DNA from: Sphingomonas oligoaromativorans
Lineage (GTDB): Bacteria; Pseudomonadota; Alphaproteobacteria; Sphingomonadales; Sphingomonadaceae
NCBI RefSeq assembly: GCF_011762195.1
Contig: NZ_JAASQK010000004.1
Location: 124,001-188,000 of the forward strand
DNA length: 64,000 nt
Reading direction: 5' to 3'
In this document: one piece after another, positions 1 through 8,949 of the stretch
Position numbering within the stretch: position 1 is the stretch's first letter
Layout of the letters: every line of letters starts with the position of its first letter
Program-made: the position numbers and the translations under genes
The notes under the pieces: model-generated
Database searches by the model: none
What the model was told of the DNA's origin: nothing
Seen by the model: the letters and a program-made list of their open reading frames with translations, nothing else

Positions 1-1
1 G

Positions 2-982
2 GCGCTGGCGCTGATCGCGCGGGCGGCGGAAGGGTCGGCGCGCGACGGCCTCTCGATCCTCGATCAGGCGATCGCCCATGCCGGCACGGACGTCACCGGC
101 GTCTCCGCTGCGCAGGTGCGCGAGATGCTGGGCCTGTCCGATCGTGGCGCGGTGCGGCGTCTGTTCGCGCTGCTGCTGGCGGGCGACGCGCCGGCGGTGC
201 TCGCGGCGCTGGCGGACCAGCACGCGCTGGGCGTCGAGCCGTCGGCGCTGTTCCGCGGGCTGCTGGAGGCGGTCCACGGCATCACCCGCGCCAAGGCGGG
301 CGGGATGCCCGATCCGGCCCAGTCGATCGAGGAGCGCGAGGCGATGGCCGAATGGGCCGGGCGCCTCGGCCATGCGACGCTGCATCGGCTCTGGCAGCTC
401 CTGCTCAAGGGGCTGGGCGAGGTCGAGACGACCGCCATGCCGATGGAGGCCGCCGAGATGGCGCTGCTCCGTATCGTCCATGCGAGCCAGCTTCCCGATC
501 CGGGCGAGTTGCTGCGCCGGCTCCAGTCGGGCGAGCCGATGCCGGTGGCGGATGCCGCTGCGCCGGTCCCCGCTTCGATGCCCGCGCCCGCCGCGACGAT
601 GGAGCCCGCGCCTGCCGCCCCGCCGAAACCCGCCGCGCCGGGGAGCTTCGCCGATCTGGTCGAGGCGATTTCGTCCCGCCACCCGCATCTGTCGCAGCAG
701 CTTCATGATTATGCGAGCCTCGTGACCTATGCGCCGCCGGAACTGATCCTCCATCCGCGCCGCCCGATCGACGGCAACATTGCCAAGGCGCTGGACGAGG
801 CGTTCCCGATCGGCTGGCAGGTGTCCCTGCGCGAGCAGGCGGGCGAGCCGACGCTGCGGGAGCAGGAGCTTGCGGCGGCCGAGGCGGCCCGCCGCGCCAT
901 TCTCGACAGCCCGATGGTGGCGGCCGTGACCGCCGCCTTTCCGGGCGCAGAACTGATTGAAGATCAACGGAGTGTAGCATGA
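2..982 (+). CDS. dnaX: DNA polymerase III subunit gamma/tau, C-terminal part (5' end outside the window)
   Basis: The frame is open from the first bases and gives about 326 residues of the clamp-loader ATPase subunit. It begins in the lid region (RDGLSILDQAIAH is typical of DnaX) and continues through the helical collar domain, then an Ala/Pro-rich linker of about 35 residues and the tau-type tail. The N-terminal Walker motifs lie outside the window. The stop overlaps the ATG of ybaB (ATGA), the dnaX-ybaB coupling seen in many bacteria. Identification rests on the lid/collar sequence plus this neighbour. Confidence 0.9.
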   Translation, partial: ALALIARAAEGSARDGLSILDQAIAHAGTDVTGVSAAQVREMLGLSDRGAVRRLFALLLAGDAPAVLAALADQHALGVEPSALFRGLLEAVHGITRAKAGGMPDPAQSIEEREAMAEWAGRLGHATLHRLWQLLLKGLGEVETTAMPMEAAEMALLRIVHASQLPDPGELLRRLQSGEPMPVADAAAPVPASMPAPAATMEPAPAAPPKPAAPGSFADLVEAISSRHPHLSQQLHDYASLVTYAPPELILHPRRPIDGNIAKALDEAFPIGWQVSLREQAGEPTLREQELAAAEAARRAILDSPMVAAVTAAFPGAELIEDQRSVA

Positions 983-1299
983 ATCTCGAAGACCTTATGA
1001 AGGCTGCGCAGAATGTGCAGGACCAGCTCAGCAAGGCGCAGGACACGCTCGATCATGTCGAGGTGGACGGCGTTGCCGGCGGCGGCCTGGTGAAGGTGAA
1101 GGCGACGGCCAAGGGGCGCATCGTCGGCATCGATATCGACGAGAGCCTGCTCGCTCCGTCCGAGAAGCAGATGCTGGAAGACCTGATCGCCGCCGCCTTC
1201 AACGATGCGCGGGCCAAGGCCGATACCGTCAGCCAGCAGGAGATGAGCAAGATGACCGCCGGCCTGCCGCTGCCGCCGGGTTTCAAGCTCCCCTTCTAA
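979..1299 (+). CDS. ybaB: YbaB/EbfC-family nucleoid-associated protein
   Basis: A 106-residue DNA-binding protein of the usual family length. The N-terminal helix (MNLEDLMKAAQNVQDQLSKA), the central strand region with VKVKATAKGRIVGIDID, and the C-terminal MTAGLPLPPGFKLPF are family hallmarks. Members form dimers that bind DNA and influence nucleoid structure. It overlaps the end of dnaX by four bases, so the two are probably translationally coupled. A good intrinsic terminator follows directly. Confidence 0.95.
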   Translation: MNLEDLMKAAQNVQDQLSKAQDTLDHVEVDGVAGGGLVKVKATAKGRIVGIDIDESLLAPSEKQMLEDLIAAAFNDARAKADTVSQQEMSKMTAGLPLPPGFKLPF

Positions 1300-1311
1300 G
1301 TCGTTGCGAAA

Positions 1312-1345
1312 GGGCGGCTCCGCTGGTCGGCGGGGCCGCCTTTTT
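1312..1345 (+). terminator. Rho-independent terminator of dnaX-ybaB
   Basis: GGCGGC-T-CCGC pairs with GCGG-G-GCCGCC around a six-base loop, and five T follow at 1341-1345. It begins 13 bases after the ybaB stop. The next gene ends on the opposite strand at 1352. Confidence 0.85.
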
Positions 1346-1351
1346 CGATTC

Positions 1352-2098
1352 TCAGCGCGGCTTGCGGAAACGCAGGACGAACTGGTCCGTCTTCCCCCGG
1401 ATCGAGGGATCGAAGACGTTGGCCGTGCGCGGATCGGCCGGGTTGCGCAGCACGGTCGACTCCCCGTCGAGCTTGAAGCCGGCGGCGAGCACTTCCCTCT
1501 TCACCAGCGCCTCGTCGATGCGGTGCAGCTTGCCCATACCGGCATCGTCGAGGCCGGCCGGCCCGGCATGATCCTCGACGACATAGACGCCACCGGGCTT
1601 CAGAGCCTCGAATGCGGCCTTGTTGAGCGCCGCCGTCCCCTGCGCGCCGCCCCAGATGTGGATGTCGTGATAATTCTGCGAGGTCCAGACGAGATCGACC
1701 GGCTCGGGCGCGCCCAGCGAGCCGCTGTTCGCGATCGTGTCATGGACATTGCCCCGACCCGTCTCGCCCGCGACGGAGGGCGGCTTCGGCCTGCCTGCCG
1801 CCGCGACCCGATCGAGATAGATTTGCGGCTGCGCGGCATAGACGCTGCCCTTGGGGCCTACCGCCGCGCTGAACAGGCGCGTGAAATAGCCCTTGCCCGG
1901 AAGATAATCGATCACGGACTGGCCGGGCTTCACCTGCGCGAACATCAGCATCGCGGCGGGCTTGCGGTTCGCGTCGCGATCCCTGTCGGCGGCGGGGCGG
2001 CCGGGATCGGAGATGGCCGCGGTGATGCCCGGCGGAACGGCGACGGCCGGCGTGAGGGGAAGGAGCAGCGCTGCAAGCAGGAGCGGGCGTGACGTCAT
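1352..2098 (-). CDS. Exported SAM-dependent methyltransferase-like protein
   Basis: A 248-residue protein with an N-terminal signal peptide (hydrophobic LLLAALLLPLTPAVAV, residues 5-20). A Rossmann-like methyltransferase core follows: DYLPGKGYFTRLF is the glycine loop and DLVWTSQNYHDIH a later conserved block. It resembles the 'predicted methyltransferase' group with secretion signals found in alphaproteobacteria. Substrate unknown. Whether a periplasmic protein uses SAM is an open question for this family. It is the last gene of a minus-strand run. Confidence 0.75.
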   Translation of the reverse strand: MTSRPLLLAALLLPLTPAVAVPPGITAAISDPGRPAADRDRDANRKPAAMLMFAQVKPGQSVIDYLPGKGYFTRLFSAAVGPKGSVYAAQPQIYLDRVAAAGRPKPPSVAGETGRGNVHDTIANSGSLGAPEPVDLVWTSQNYHDIHIWGGAQGTAALNKAAFEALKPGGVYVVEDHAGPAGLDDAGMGKLHRIDEALVKREVLAAGFKLDGESTVLRNPADPRTANVFDPSIRGKTDQFVLRFRKPR

Positions 2099-2137
2099 GA
2101 CATCATTCTCCTCATCGGCTTATGATCTTGATGCGTC

Positions 2138-2845
2138 TCAACGGACGCAGGCGTCATAACCTCCCTGGCGCACCGTGGCGATGCGCGCCGCGATCCTGTT
2201 GCCATAGCGGCGGACGAAGCCCACCGGCGCCACCGCGCCGCGCACCTTGGGCAGCGGCAGGACGGCGGCGATGCGAGCGGCCTCCACGGGCGTCATGCGG
2301 CTCGCGTCATGGTGGAAGTAACGCTGGGAGCCGGCATTGACGCCATAGGTGCCGATGCCCGTCTCGGCGACGTTGAGATACATCTCCATGATCCGGCGCT
2401 TGCCCCAGATCGCCTCGATCAGCACGGTGAACCACGCCTCCAGCCCCTTGCGGACATAGGAGCGGCCCTGCCAGAGGAAGACGTTCTTGGCGGTCTGCTG
2501 GCTGATCGTGGAGCCGCCGCGGATGCGCTTGCTGTCCTCGTTATGCTCCATCGCCTTCTGGATGGCGGTGAAGTCGAAGCCGTGGTGGCGGCAGAAGCCC
2601 GAATCCTCGGCCCCGATGGCGGCGCGGGCCATGTTCGGATCGATCTTCGAGATCGGCATCCAATCCTTCGTGATCCCGCGACCATCCAGCGCATTGGTCA
2701 GCATGGTGACCGTGACGGGCGGGGGAACGAAGCGATAGACCGCCACCCACAGCACCGACAGGCCGACGAACCACAGGATCGCCTTGAAGATCCACCGGGC
2801 GATCCGGCCGAGCGAGAGCGAGGAGCGGGACGTGGTGTCGTGCAT
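2138..2845 (-). CDS. mtgA: Monofunctional biosynthetic peptidoglycan transglycosylase
   Basis: A 235-residue GT51 glycosyltransferase that polymerises lipid II into glycan strands at the inner membrane. One N-terminal membrane segment (WIFKAILWFVGLSVLWVAVY) precedes the catalytic domain. Family motifs are present: GAEDSGFCRHHGFDF with the catalytic Glu, GGSTISQQTAKNVFL, and KRRIMEMYLN. No transpeptidase domain follows, so it is MtgA rather than a class A PBP. The frame stays open further upstream, but the start at 2845 gives the normal length. It lies downstream of rpoH on the same strand. Confidence 0.93.
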   Translation of the reverse strand: MHDTTSRSSLSLGRIARWIFKAILWFVGLSVLWVAVYRFVPPPVTVTMLTNALDGRGITKDWMPISKIDPNMARAAIGAEDSGFCRHHGFDFTAIQKAMEHNEDSKRIRGGSTISQQTAKNVFLWQGRSYVRKGLEAWFTVLIEAIWGKRRIMEMYLNVAETGIGTYGVNAGSQRYFHHDASRMTPVEAARIAAVLPLPKVRGAVAPVGFVRRYGNRIAARIATVRQGGYDACVR

Positions 2846-2898
2846 GACGCTTGCGTTAGCGGGCTCGGGGCCGGCTCGACAAGCGGGATCGCGATACG

Positions 2899-2934
2899 AG
2901 AAAGGGGCGCCCGCCTCGCGACGGACGCCCCCTT
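2899..2934 (-). terminator. Hairpin terminator of rpoH
   Basis: On the minus strand GGGGGCGTCCG pairs imperfectly with CGGGCGCCCC around a short loop and is followed by a TTTCTC tract. It lies just after the rpoH stop and before mtgA, so mtgA probably has its own promoter or depends on read-through. Confidence 0.6.
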
Positions 2935-2954
2935 CGATGTCAGGCCCGATCGGC

Positions 2955-3863
2955 TCAGGCGGCGGCGGGCAGAAGCCCCCGGCCACCGGCGAGCCGCAGC
3001 ATCGCCTTCTGGAGCTTGTCGAACGCGCGCACCTCGATCTGGCGGACGCGCTCGCGGCTGACGCCATAGACCTGGGAGAGTTCCTCCAGCGTCTTGGGAT
3101 CGTCCGAGAGGCGGCGCTCGGCGAGGATGTGCTTCTCGCGGTCGTTCAGATCGCCCATCGCCTCGACCAGCATGTCGTGGCGGACTTCGCCTTCCTCGCT
3201 TTCGGCGAGGCGCTCGTCCTGGAGCGGATCGTTGTCGACCAGCCAATCCTGCCACTGGCCCTCGCCATCCTCGCGCATCGGCGCGTTGAGCGACGAGTCG
3301 CCGCCCAGCGCCATGCGCCGGTTCATGGAGTTGACCTCATCCTCGGTCACGCCGAGATCCTTGGCGATCTTGGCGAGATGCTCGGGATGGAGATCGCCTT
3401 CCTCGAACGCGTCGAGGCGGCTCTTCATCCGGCGCAGGTTGAAGAACAGCTTCTTCTGCGCGGCGGTTGTGCCCATCTTCACGAGGCTCCACGACCGCAG
3501 GATGTACTCCTGGATCGAGGCGCGGATCCACCACATCGCATAGGTCGCGAGGCGGAAGCCCCTTTCGGGCTCGAACTTCTTCACGCCCTGCATCAGCCCG
3601 ATATTGCCTTCGGAGATGAGTTCGGACGTGGGCAGACCATAGCCGCGATAGCCCATCGCGATCTTCGCCACGAGGCGCAGATGCGAGGTCACGAGCTTGC
3701 CGGCGGCCTCGGTGTCGCCATGCTCCTGGAAGCGCTTGGCGAGCATATACTCTTCCTCGGCGCTCAGGATGGGGAAGCGGCGGATCTCCGACAGATAGCG
3801 GTTGAGACTCTGCTCACCGCCGAGAGCGGGGATGGTCGCGGGGACTTTGCCGTTGCTGGCCAT
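2955..3863 (-). CDS. rpoH: RNA polymerase heat-shock sigma factor RpoH (sigma-32)
   Basis: A 302-residue sigma-70-family factor directing RNA polymerase to heat-shock promoters. Region 2 shows SEGNIGLMQGVKKFEPERGF and RLATYAMWWIRASIQEYI. The RpoH box (QKKLFFNLRR) that separates sigma-32 from other group 3 factors is intact. Region 4 carries YGVSRERVRQIEVRA. Length is normal for alphaproteobacterial RpoH. Alphaproteobacteria often have two rpoH genes; the sequence does not say which this is. Confidence 0.95.
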   Translation of the reverse strand: MASNGKVPATIPALGGEQSLNRYLSEIRRFPILSAEEEYMLAKRFQEHGDTEAAGKLVTSHLRLVAKIAMGYRGYGLPTSELISEGNIGLMQGVKKFEPERGFRLATYAMWWIRASIQEYILRSWSLVKMGTTAAQKKLFFNLRRMKSRLDAFEEGDLHPEHLAKIAKDLGVTEDEVNSMNRRMALGGDSSLNAPMREDGEGQWQDWLVDNDPLQDERLAESEEGEVRHDMLVEAMGDLNDREKHILAERRLSDDPKTLEELSQVYGVSRERVRQIEVRAFDKLQKAMLRLAGGRGLLPAAA

Positions 3864-3922
3864 GTTTACTGTCTCCCAGAACCTAAAGGACCGACTCGGA
3901 AATCAGTCCTGACTTGCAACCC

Positions 3923-4879
3923 TTATACACGAAGCTGGCTGAACAGATTGTGCATATCGGGCGGAATTGTGCTTTCCAGTTCCAAAGTCTGGCTTGTGAT
4001 CGGATGGACGAAGCCCAGATGGGCCGCGTGCAGCGCCTGCCTTGAAAAACCCAACTCCTTCAACAGCCTGGAGTGCCCCGAATGGCCCCGGCCATAGACC
4101 GGATCGCCGAGCAGGGCATGGCCGATCGAGGCCATGTGGACGCGGACCTGATGGGTCCGGCCCGTCTCCAGCCGACACTCCACGAGCGCCGCGTCCTTCA
4201 GTTTCGTCTCCAGTCGCCAGTGGGTTACAGCCCGCTTGGCATGTTGTGCGTTGACGATCGCCATCTTCTTGCGATCGTGGGGTGATCGGGCGAGCGGGGC
4301 ATCCACCGTCCCCGCCAGCCGCAACGGAACCCCGCCGACAATGGCCTTATAGCGTCGGTCGATCGTATGCCGCGCGAACTGGACTGCAAGCCCTTCATGC
4401 GCGCGGTCGTGTTTTGCAACCACGAGCAGGCCGGAGGTGTCCTTGTCGATGCGGTGGACGATGCCGGGCCGCGCCACGCCGCCGATGCCCGAGAGCTGCC
4501 CCGCGCAATGATGGAGCAGCGCGTTCACCAGCGTGCCGTCGAGATTGCCGCAGGCCGGGTGAACCACCAGCCCGGCCGGCTTGTCGACCACGATCAGATG
4601 TTCGTCCTCATAGGCGACGACGAGCGGGATATCCTGCGCCTCGTTGTGCGCGGGGCGGGGATCGGGGATCGAGACGGTGAAGTTCGTGCCGCCCTTGATC
4701 TTGGTGGCCGGGTCGCGGATGAGGACGCCGCCCTCCGCCGTCACCGATCCGGCCGAGATGAGCACCTTCAGCCGCTCGCGCGAAAGCTGCGGCAAGGCGG
4801 CGGCGAGCGCGCGATCAAGGCGCCAGCCGTCGGAGGCCGGGGGAACAAGGGCTTCGATGTTGGAAAAACCTGAAGACAT
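3923..4879 (-). CDS. rluD: RluA-family 23S rRNA pseudouridine synthase (RluD type)
   Basis: A 318-residue pseudouridine synthase. An S4-like RNA-binding region (about residues 15-75) precedes the catalytic domain, where [15 protein letters not shown] holds the catalytic Asp. [20 protein letters not shown] is the conserved C-terminal block. Architecture matches RluD, which modifies helix 69 of 23S rRNA in E. coli. The exact target here is inferred from family. It is divergent from the JAMM peptidase gene, with only 12 bases between their starts. Confidence 0.88.
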   Translation of the reverse strand: MSSGFSNIEALVPPASDGWRLDRALAAALPQLSRERLKVLISAGSVTAEGGVLIRDPATKIKGGTNFTVSIPDPRPAHNEAQDIPLVVAYEDEHLIVVDKPAGLVVHPACGNLDGTLVNALLHHCAGQLSGIGGVARPGIVHRIDKDTSGLLVVAKHDRAHEGLAVQFARHTIDRRYKAIVGGVPLRLAGTVDAPLARSPHDRKKMAIVNAQHAKRAVTHWRLETKLKDAALVECRLETGRTHQVRVHMASIGHALLGDPVYGRGHSGHSRLLKELGFSRQALHAAHLGFVHPITSQTLELESTIPPDMHNLFSQLRV

Positions 4880-4891
4880 CCGCTAGCGGAT

Positions 4892-5302
4892 GTGGCGATG
4901 GCGATCCGAATTTCAAGAGCGTTATACGATCGTCTTTTGGTGGAAGCCGCCGCCGACCCGGCGCGCGAGATTTGCGGTCTCCTGTTCGGTACGGACGAGC
5001 GGATCGAGGCGACCGAGCCCGCCGCCAACGTCGCCGCCGATCCCGCCCGCTGGTTCGAGGTGGACCCTGTCGCGCTGTTCGCCGCGATTCGGGCGGAAAG
5101 GGCCGGCGGGCCGCGGCTTCTCGGCCATTATCATTCGCACCCGAGCGGCGTGGCGATGCCGTCCGCCCAGGATGCGGCGGCGGCCTTCGATGCCGGACGG
5201 CTCTGGTTGATCCTCGGAGGCGGTGAGGCGTTGGTGTGGCGGGCCGTACCGGGCGGGCCGGTGCAGGGTGCCTTCGAACCCGTCCGTCTCGTCGTCGATT
5301 GA
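4892..5302 (+). CDS. M67-family JAMM/Mov34 metallopeptidase
   Basis: A 136-residue zinc-dependent isopeptidase-like protein. The JAMM motif is complete: GHYHSHPSG (HxHP) followed by SAQD, with an upstream Glu in REICGLL. Bacterial relatives cleave ubiquitin-like or sulfur-carrier-like partners, but no such gene is nearby, so the substrate is unknown. It is a standalone catalytic domain of usual size. It is transcribed away from rluD and precedes chpT by 82 bases. Confidence 0.85.
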   Translation: MAMAIRISRALYDRLLVEAAADPAREICGLLFGTDERIEATEPAANVAADPARWFEVDPVALFAAIRAERAGGPRLLGHYHSHPSGVAMPSAQDAAAAFDAGRLWLILGGGEALVWRAVPGGPVQGAFEPVRLVVD

Positions 5303-5384
5303 TGGGAATGGCGGTTGCGCTTGGGGATTCCAGTCGCCACAAGGGCCGCCTTCGTGGATCGGCGTGGAAGGAAGGATACAGGAC

Positions 5385-6032
5385 ATGGCGGCGGACGGCA
5401 TCGAATTTGCGAGCCTGCTCTGTTCCCGCTTGTGTCACGACCTGCTCTCGCCGGTCGGCGCGCTGAACAACGGCATCGAGCTGCTCGCCGACGAGCATGA
5501 TCCCGAGATGCGCGCCCGCTGCCTCGATCTGCTGGCCGAAAGCGCGCGGGCATCGGCCAACAAGCTCAAATTCTTCCGTCTCGCCTTCGGCGCGGCGGGC
5601 GGCTTCGGCGACTCGGTGGATACGCGCGAAGTGCGTGCCGCGATCGAGGGGCTGTTCGGCGGCGATCGCCGTATCCAGGTTGGCTGGATGGTCGGCGACG
5701 CCACGCTGGGCAAGGGCGCGATCAAGGTTCTGCTCAACCTCGCGCTGATCGCGGGCGACGCGCTGGTGCGTGGCGGCCGACTCGATATCGGCGTGGAGAA
5801 TGGCAGCGGCTCGACCGAGATCGTGATCCGCGCAGAGGGCGCGCGCATCGTGCTGGACCCGGAATTGCGCACTGCGCTCACCGGCGGCACCTCGCAGGAG
5901 GCGCTCACTCCGCGCGCGTCGGCGGCGTGGCTGGTCTGGCATGTCGCCAACGAGCGCGGCGGCTCGATCATGATCTCCGAGCCCGAGGATGGTGTCCTGA
6001 TGCTGGGAGCTGCGCTTCCTGCGGGCGGCTAA
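5385..6032 (+). CDS. chpT: Histidine phosphotransferase ChpT
   Basis: A 215-residue protein like Caulobacter ChpT, which passes phosphate from hybrid kinases to CtrA and CpdR. The N-terminal helix has SRLCHDLLSPVGALNNGIEL with the phospho-accepting His. The C-terminal part is a degenerate kinase ATPase-like fold without ATP-binding motifs, as expected. The start at 5385 follows a GAAGGA ribosome site; the open frame upstream is unlike the family. It lies 57 bases before cheA, which may link the CtrA relay and the chemotaxis-type cluster. Confidence 0.88.
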   Translation: MAADGIEFASLLCSRLCHDLLSPVGALNNGIELLADEHDPEMRARCLDLLAESARASANKLKFFRLAFGAAGGFGDSVDTREVRAAIEGLFGGDRRIQVGWMVGDATLGKGAIKVLLNLALIAGDALVRGGRLDIGVENGSGSTEIVIRAEGARIVLDPELRTALTGGTSQEALTPRASAAWLVWHVANERGGSIMISEPEDGVLMLGAALPAGG

Positions 6033-6089
6033 CGCCTTTTTTACCAGAAGCGGGGGATAGCGGCCCGGTACAGTCTTGGACCGGAGCCG

Positions 6090-8441
6090 ATGGACGAACT
6101 GCTGGCCGAATTCATCGCGGAAACGCGCGAGACGCTGGAGCCGCTGGCCGGTGAGATCGTCGCGTGGGAAGCGACGCCTGCCGATCGGGCGCGGCTCGAT
6201 GCGATCTTCCGCTTCGTCCATACGGTGAAGGGGAGCTGCGGCTTCCTCGATCTCCCTCGGCTCGAGCGGCTGAGCCATGCGGCGGAGAACGCGCTGGCCG
6301 AAGTCCGCGACGGAGCGCGCACGCCTGACCGGACGCTGGTGAGCGCCGTGCTCGCGATCATCGATCGCATCGGTGAGCTGGTCGAGGCGCTGGCCGCCGG
6401 CGAAGCCTATCCCGAAGATGGCGACGAGGGGCTGATCCTCGCGCTCGATCATGTCGATCTGGTCGAGGAAACCGCGCCGTCATCCGCCCCCGTCATGCCG
6501 CATCCGGCGCCGACTCCGCGTGCGCCCGCGCGCAGCATCCGCCTGCCGGTGGAACTGCTCGATCGGATGATGGCGGGCGTTTCCGACATGGTGCTGGCCC
6601 GCAACGAACTCTCCCGCCGCCTGCGCGAGCAGGGCGGCGATGCGATGGTGGACGCCGCCTTCGAGCGCCTCTCCACCTGCGTCGCCGAGATGCGCGAGTC
6701 GATCACGCGCACCCGGATGCAGCGGATCGACGGGCTCTTCTCCGCGCTGCCGCGCATGGTGCGCGATCTCTCGGCCGAGCTTTCCAAGCAGGTCCATCTC
6801 GTGATCGACGGCGGCGACGTCGAGTTGGACCGCGAGATGATCGAGATGATCCGCGATCCGCTGACCCACATCGTCCGCAATGCGATCGATCATGGCATCG
6901 AGGAACCTTCCGCGCGCCAGTCCGCCGGCAAGCCCGTGTCGGGCACGCTGCGCGTCGATGCGCGCCAGTCGGGCAACCAGATCCTGATCGAGGTGGCGGA
7001 CGACGGGCGCGGCATCGACGACGAGAAGCTGGTCGCCAGGGCGATCACCGCCGGCATCATCACCCGTGAGCGCGCCACGACCATGACGCGCAACGAACGG
7101 CTGGAGCTGGTGTTCGCCGCCGGGCTTTCCACCGCGCGCGAGGTGACCGCCATTTCGGGACGGGGCGTCGGCATGGATGTGGTCCGCGCCAATGTCGAGC
7201 GGATCGGCGGCACGGTCGAGGTGGATACGCAGGTCGGCCGGGGCTGCCGCCTGACGCTGCGCGTGCCGATGACGCTGACGATCATTCCGGCGCTGACCTT
7301 CTCGGTCGGCACCGAACTGTTCGCCATCCCGCGCGCCGCGATCGACGAGATCGTGCGATCGCGCGGCGGTTCGGTCGAGGTCGAGACGGTCGGCAGCGCG
7401 CCGGTCGCCCGCATCCGCGGCGAGCGCGTGCCGGTGGTCGATCTCGGCAGGCTGCTGGGGCTGGACACGTCCGAGAGGTTCCGCGCCATCCTCGTCGTGG
7501 TCCGCGCGTCGAGCGGCGAGCGCTATGCGCTGGCGGTCGACAGCGTGCAGGATCATGAGGAGCTGGTCGTGAAGCCCGCCGCGCCCGCGATCATGGCGAC
7601 GGGCGTCTATGCGGGCACGACGCTGCCCGACAACGGCCGGCCGATGCTGCTTATCAATCCGGCGGGCGTGGCCCATGTGGCGGGTGTCCGCGCGCCCGAC
7701 GCGGCGCTGCCCGCGCGTTCCAACGACAATGCCGAGGATGTCGCCGAGACGGTGCCGACCCTGCTCTTCCGGGCGGTGGACGGCGCGGTGCGTGCGATCC
7801 GGCTCAGCCTGGTCGAGCGGATCGAGGATGTCGCGGCGGGCTCGGTGGCGCGGGCGGGCGGGCGTCTCCGCCTCTCGCACGACGGCCGCATCCTGCCGCT
7901 GTTCGGCTGTGAGGAGGTGGTGCCCGACAAGCATGGCCGCATCCGCGTGCTGCTGCTCGGCGATGGCGAGAACGAGATCGCCTATGCGATCAACGAGGTG
8001 ATCGACATCCACGACCTGTCGCCGGAGATGGTGCCGGCGGCCGAGCCGGGGCCTGTCGCCGGCGTGATGCTGGTGGACGGCATCCAGGTCGAGCTGATCG
8101 ACTGCTTCTGGCTGTTCGGGCAGGCGGGGACGCTGATCGGGCCGGGGGAGCGCCCGCTCTGCCTGCTCGACAAGTCCGATCCGTGGATGCGCGACGTGCT
8201 TCGGCCGATCGTCGAGCAGGCGGGCTATCGGGTCGCCTATGACGGCGAGAGCGGGGAGGCCGTGCCCGCGGTGACGATCCTGTCCGCGGAGCGCGCGCCC
8301 GAGCATCCGCCGGCACCCGGCGCCCGCGTGGTGCGCCTCCGCGCGACGGCGGACGAAACCTTGTCATCGGCCGGTAGCATCTATCGTTATGACCGCCATG
8401 GCCTCATCGCCGCGCTGGCTGCGGCGCAGGGGCGGAGTTGA
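6090..8441 (+). CDS. cheA: Chemotaxis histidine kinase CheA with degenerate C-terminal receiver
   Basis: A 783-residue kinase. The Hpt domain (residues 1-105) has His44 in HTVKGS. The dimerisation helix is at about 145-210. The ATPase domain has an N box (HIVRNAIDHG), VADDGRGID and GRGVGMDVV. A CheW-like domain follows, then a second CheW-like stretch (about 550-685). The last 100 residues look like a receiver domain (LLDKSDPWMRDVLRPIVEQA) but lack the paired acidic residues and a clear phospho-acceptor Asp. It would phosphorylate CheY and CheB encoded just downstream. It is the long member of a six-gene same-strand block. Confidence 0.92.
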   Translation: MDELLAEFIAETRETLEPLAGEIVAWEATPADRARLDAIFRFVHTVKGSCGFLDLPRLERLSHAAENALAEVRDGARTPDRTLVSAVLAIIDRIGELVEALAAGEAYPEDGDEGLILALDHVDLVEETAPSSAPVMPHPAPTPRAPARSIRLPVELLDRMMAGVSDMVLARNELSRRLREQGGDAMVDAAFERLSTCVAEMRESITRTRMQRIDGLFSALPRMVRDLSAELSKQVHLVIDGGDVELDREMIEMIRDPLTHIVRNAIDHGIEEPSARQSAGKPVSGTLRVDARQSGNQILIEVADDGRGIDDEKLVARAITAGIITRERATTMTRNERLELVFAAGLSTAREVTAISGRGVGMDVVRANVERIGGTVEVDTQVGRGCRLTLRVPMTLTIIPALTFSVGTELFAIPRAAIDEIVRSRGGSVEVETVGSAPVARIRGERVPVVDLGRLLGLDTSERFRAILVVVRASSGERYALAVDSVQDHEELVVKPAAPAIMATGVYAGTTLPDNGRPMLLINPAGVAHVAGVRAPDAALPARSNDNAEDVAETVPTLLFRAVDGAVRAIRLSLVERIEDVAAGSVARAGGRLRLSHDGRILPLFGCEEVVPDKHGRIRVLLLGDGENEIAYAINEVIDIHDLSPEMVPAAEPGPVAGVMLVDGIQVELIDCFWLFGQAGTLIGPGERPLCLLDKSDPWMRDVLRPIVEQAGYRVAYDGESGEAVPAVTILSAERAPEHPPAPGARVVRLRATADETLSSAGSIYRYDRHGLIAALAAAQGRS

Positions 8442-8445
8442 CGAC

Positions 8446-8880
8446 ATGGAAGCGCTGAAGCTCATCGCCCGCATCGCGGATCAGCAGGTGGCGATCTCCG
8501 CCGACACCGTGGAATCGGTGGTCGAGGTCGAGGCGATCACCCCGGTGCCGCTGGCCGCGCCGCACATCGCGGGGCTCGCGGCGCTGCGCAGCCGGGTGCT
8601 GACGATCATCGACAGCTATGCCGCGCTGGAGATCGGCCGCTCGCCGCGCGAGGGCATCCTTCAGGCGATCGTGGTGACGATCGACAACCATCTCTACGGC
8701 CTGCTGGTCGACGAGGTGGTGGATGTCGCCGCCATCGTCGGCGATCCCGAGCCTGTCCATGCCGGCCTGTCGCGCGGCTGGGCACATGCGGCGCTGGGCC
8801 TCGTCGAGCATGAGGATCATGCCCTGCTGCTCCTCGATCCGGCGCGGATCGTGGCGGGATCGTCGGCGCTTGCCGCCTGA
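8446..8880 (+). CDS. cheW: CheW-type coupling protein
   Basis: A 144-residue single CheW domain that links receptors to CheA. The start at 8446 is four bases after the cheA stop. The core shows ISADTVESVVEVEAITPVP, AGLAALRSRVLTIID and LYGLLVDEVVDVA, normal for CheW. Spacing indicates co-transcription and probably translational coupling with cheA. No methyl-accepting receptor gene is in the window, so its receptor partner is encoded elsewhere. Confidence 0.88.
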   Translation: MEALKLIARIADQQVAISADTVESVVEVEAITPVPLAAPHIAGLAALRSRVLTIIDSYAALEIGRSPREGILQAIVVTIDNHLYGLLVDEVVDVAAIVGDPEPVHAGLSRGWAHAALGLVEHEDHALLLLDPARIVAGSSALAA

Positions 8881-8949
8881 CGGCGTTAACGAGCCAATTA
8901 CCTGAATGGCCTAAATTCGTCGAAACACACGGTGTAGTCCGAGGAAGTA

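Noticed and set aside
6480-8306. Long open frames opposite cheA, and similar ones opposite rpoH, katG, the TonB receptors and the reductase.
   Set aside because: They are Arg/His/Asp-rich mirror images produced by high-GC codon bias opposite well-identified genes; no family motifs are seen.
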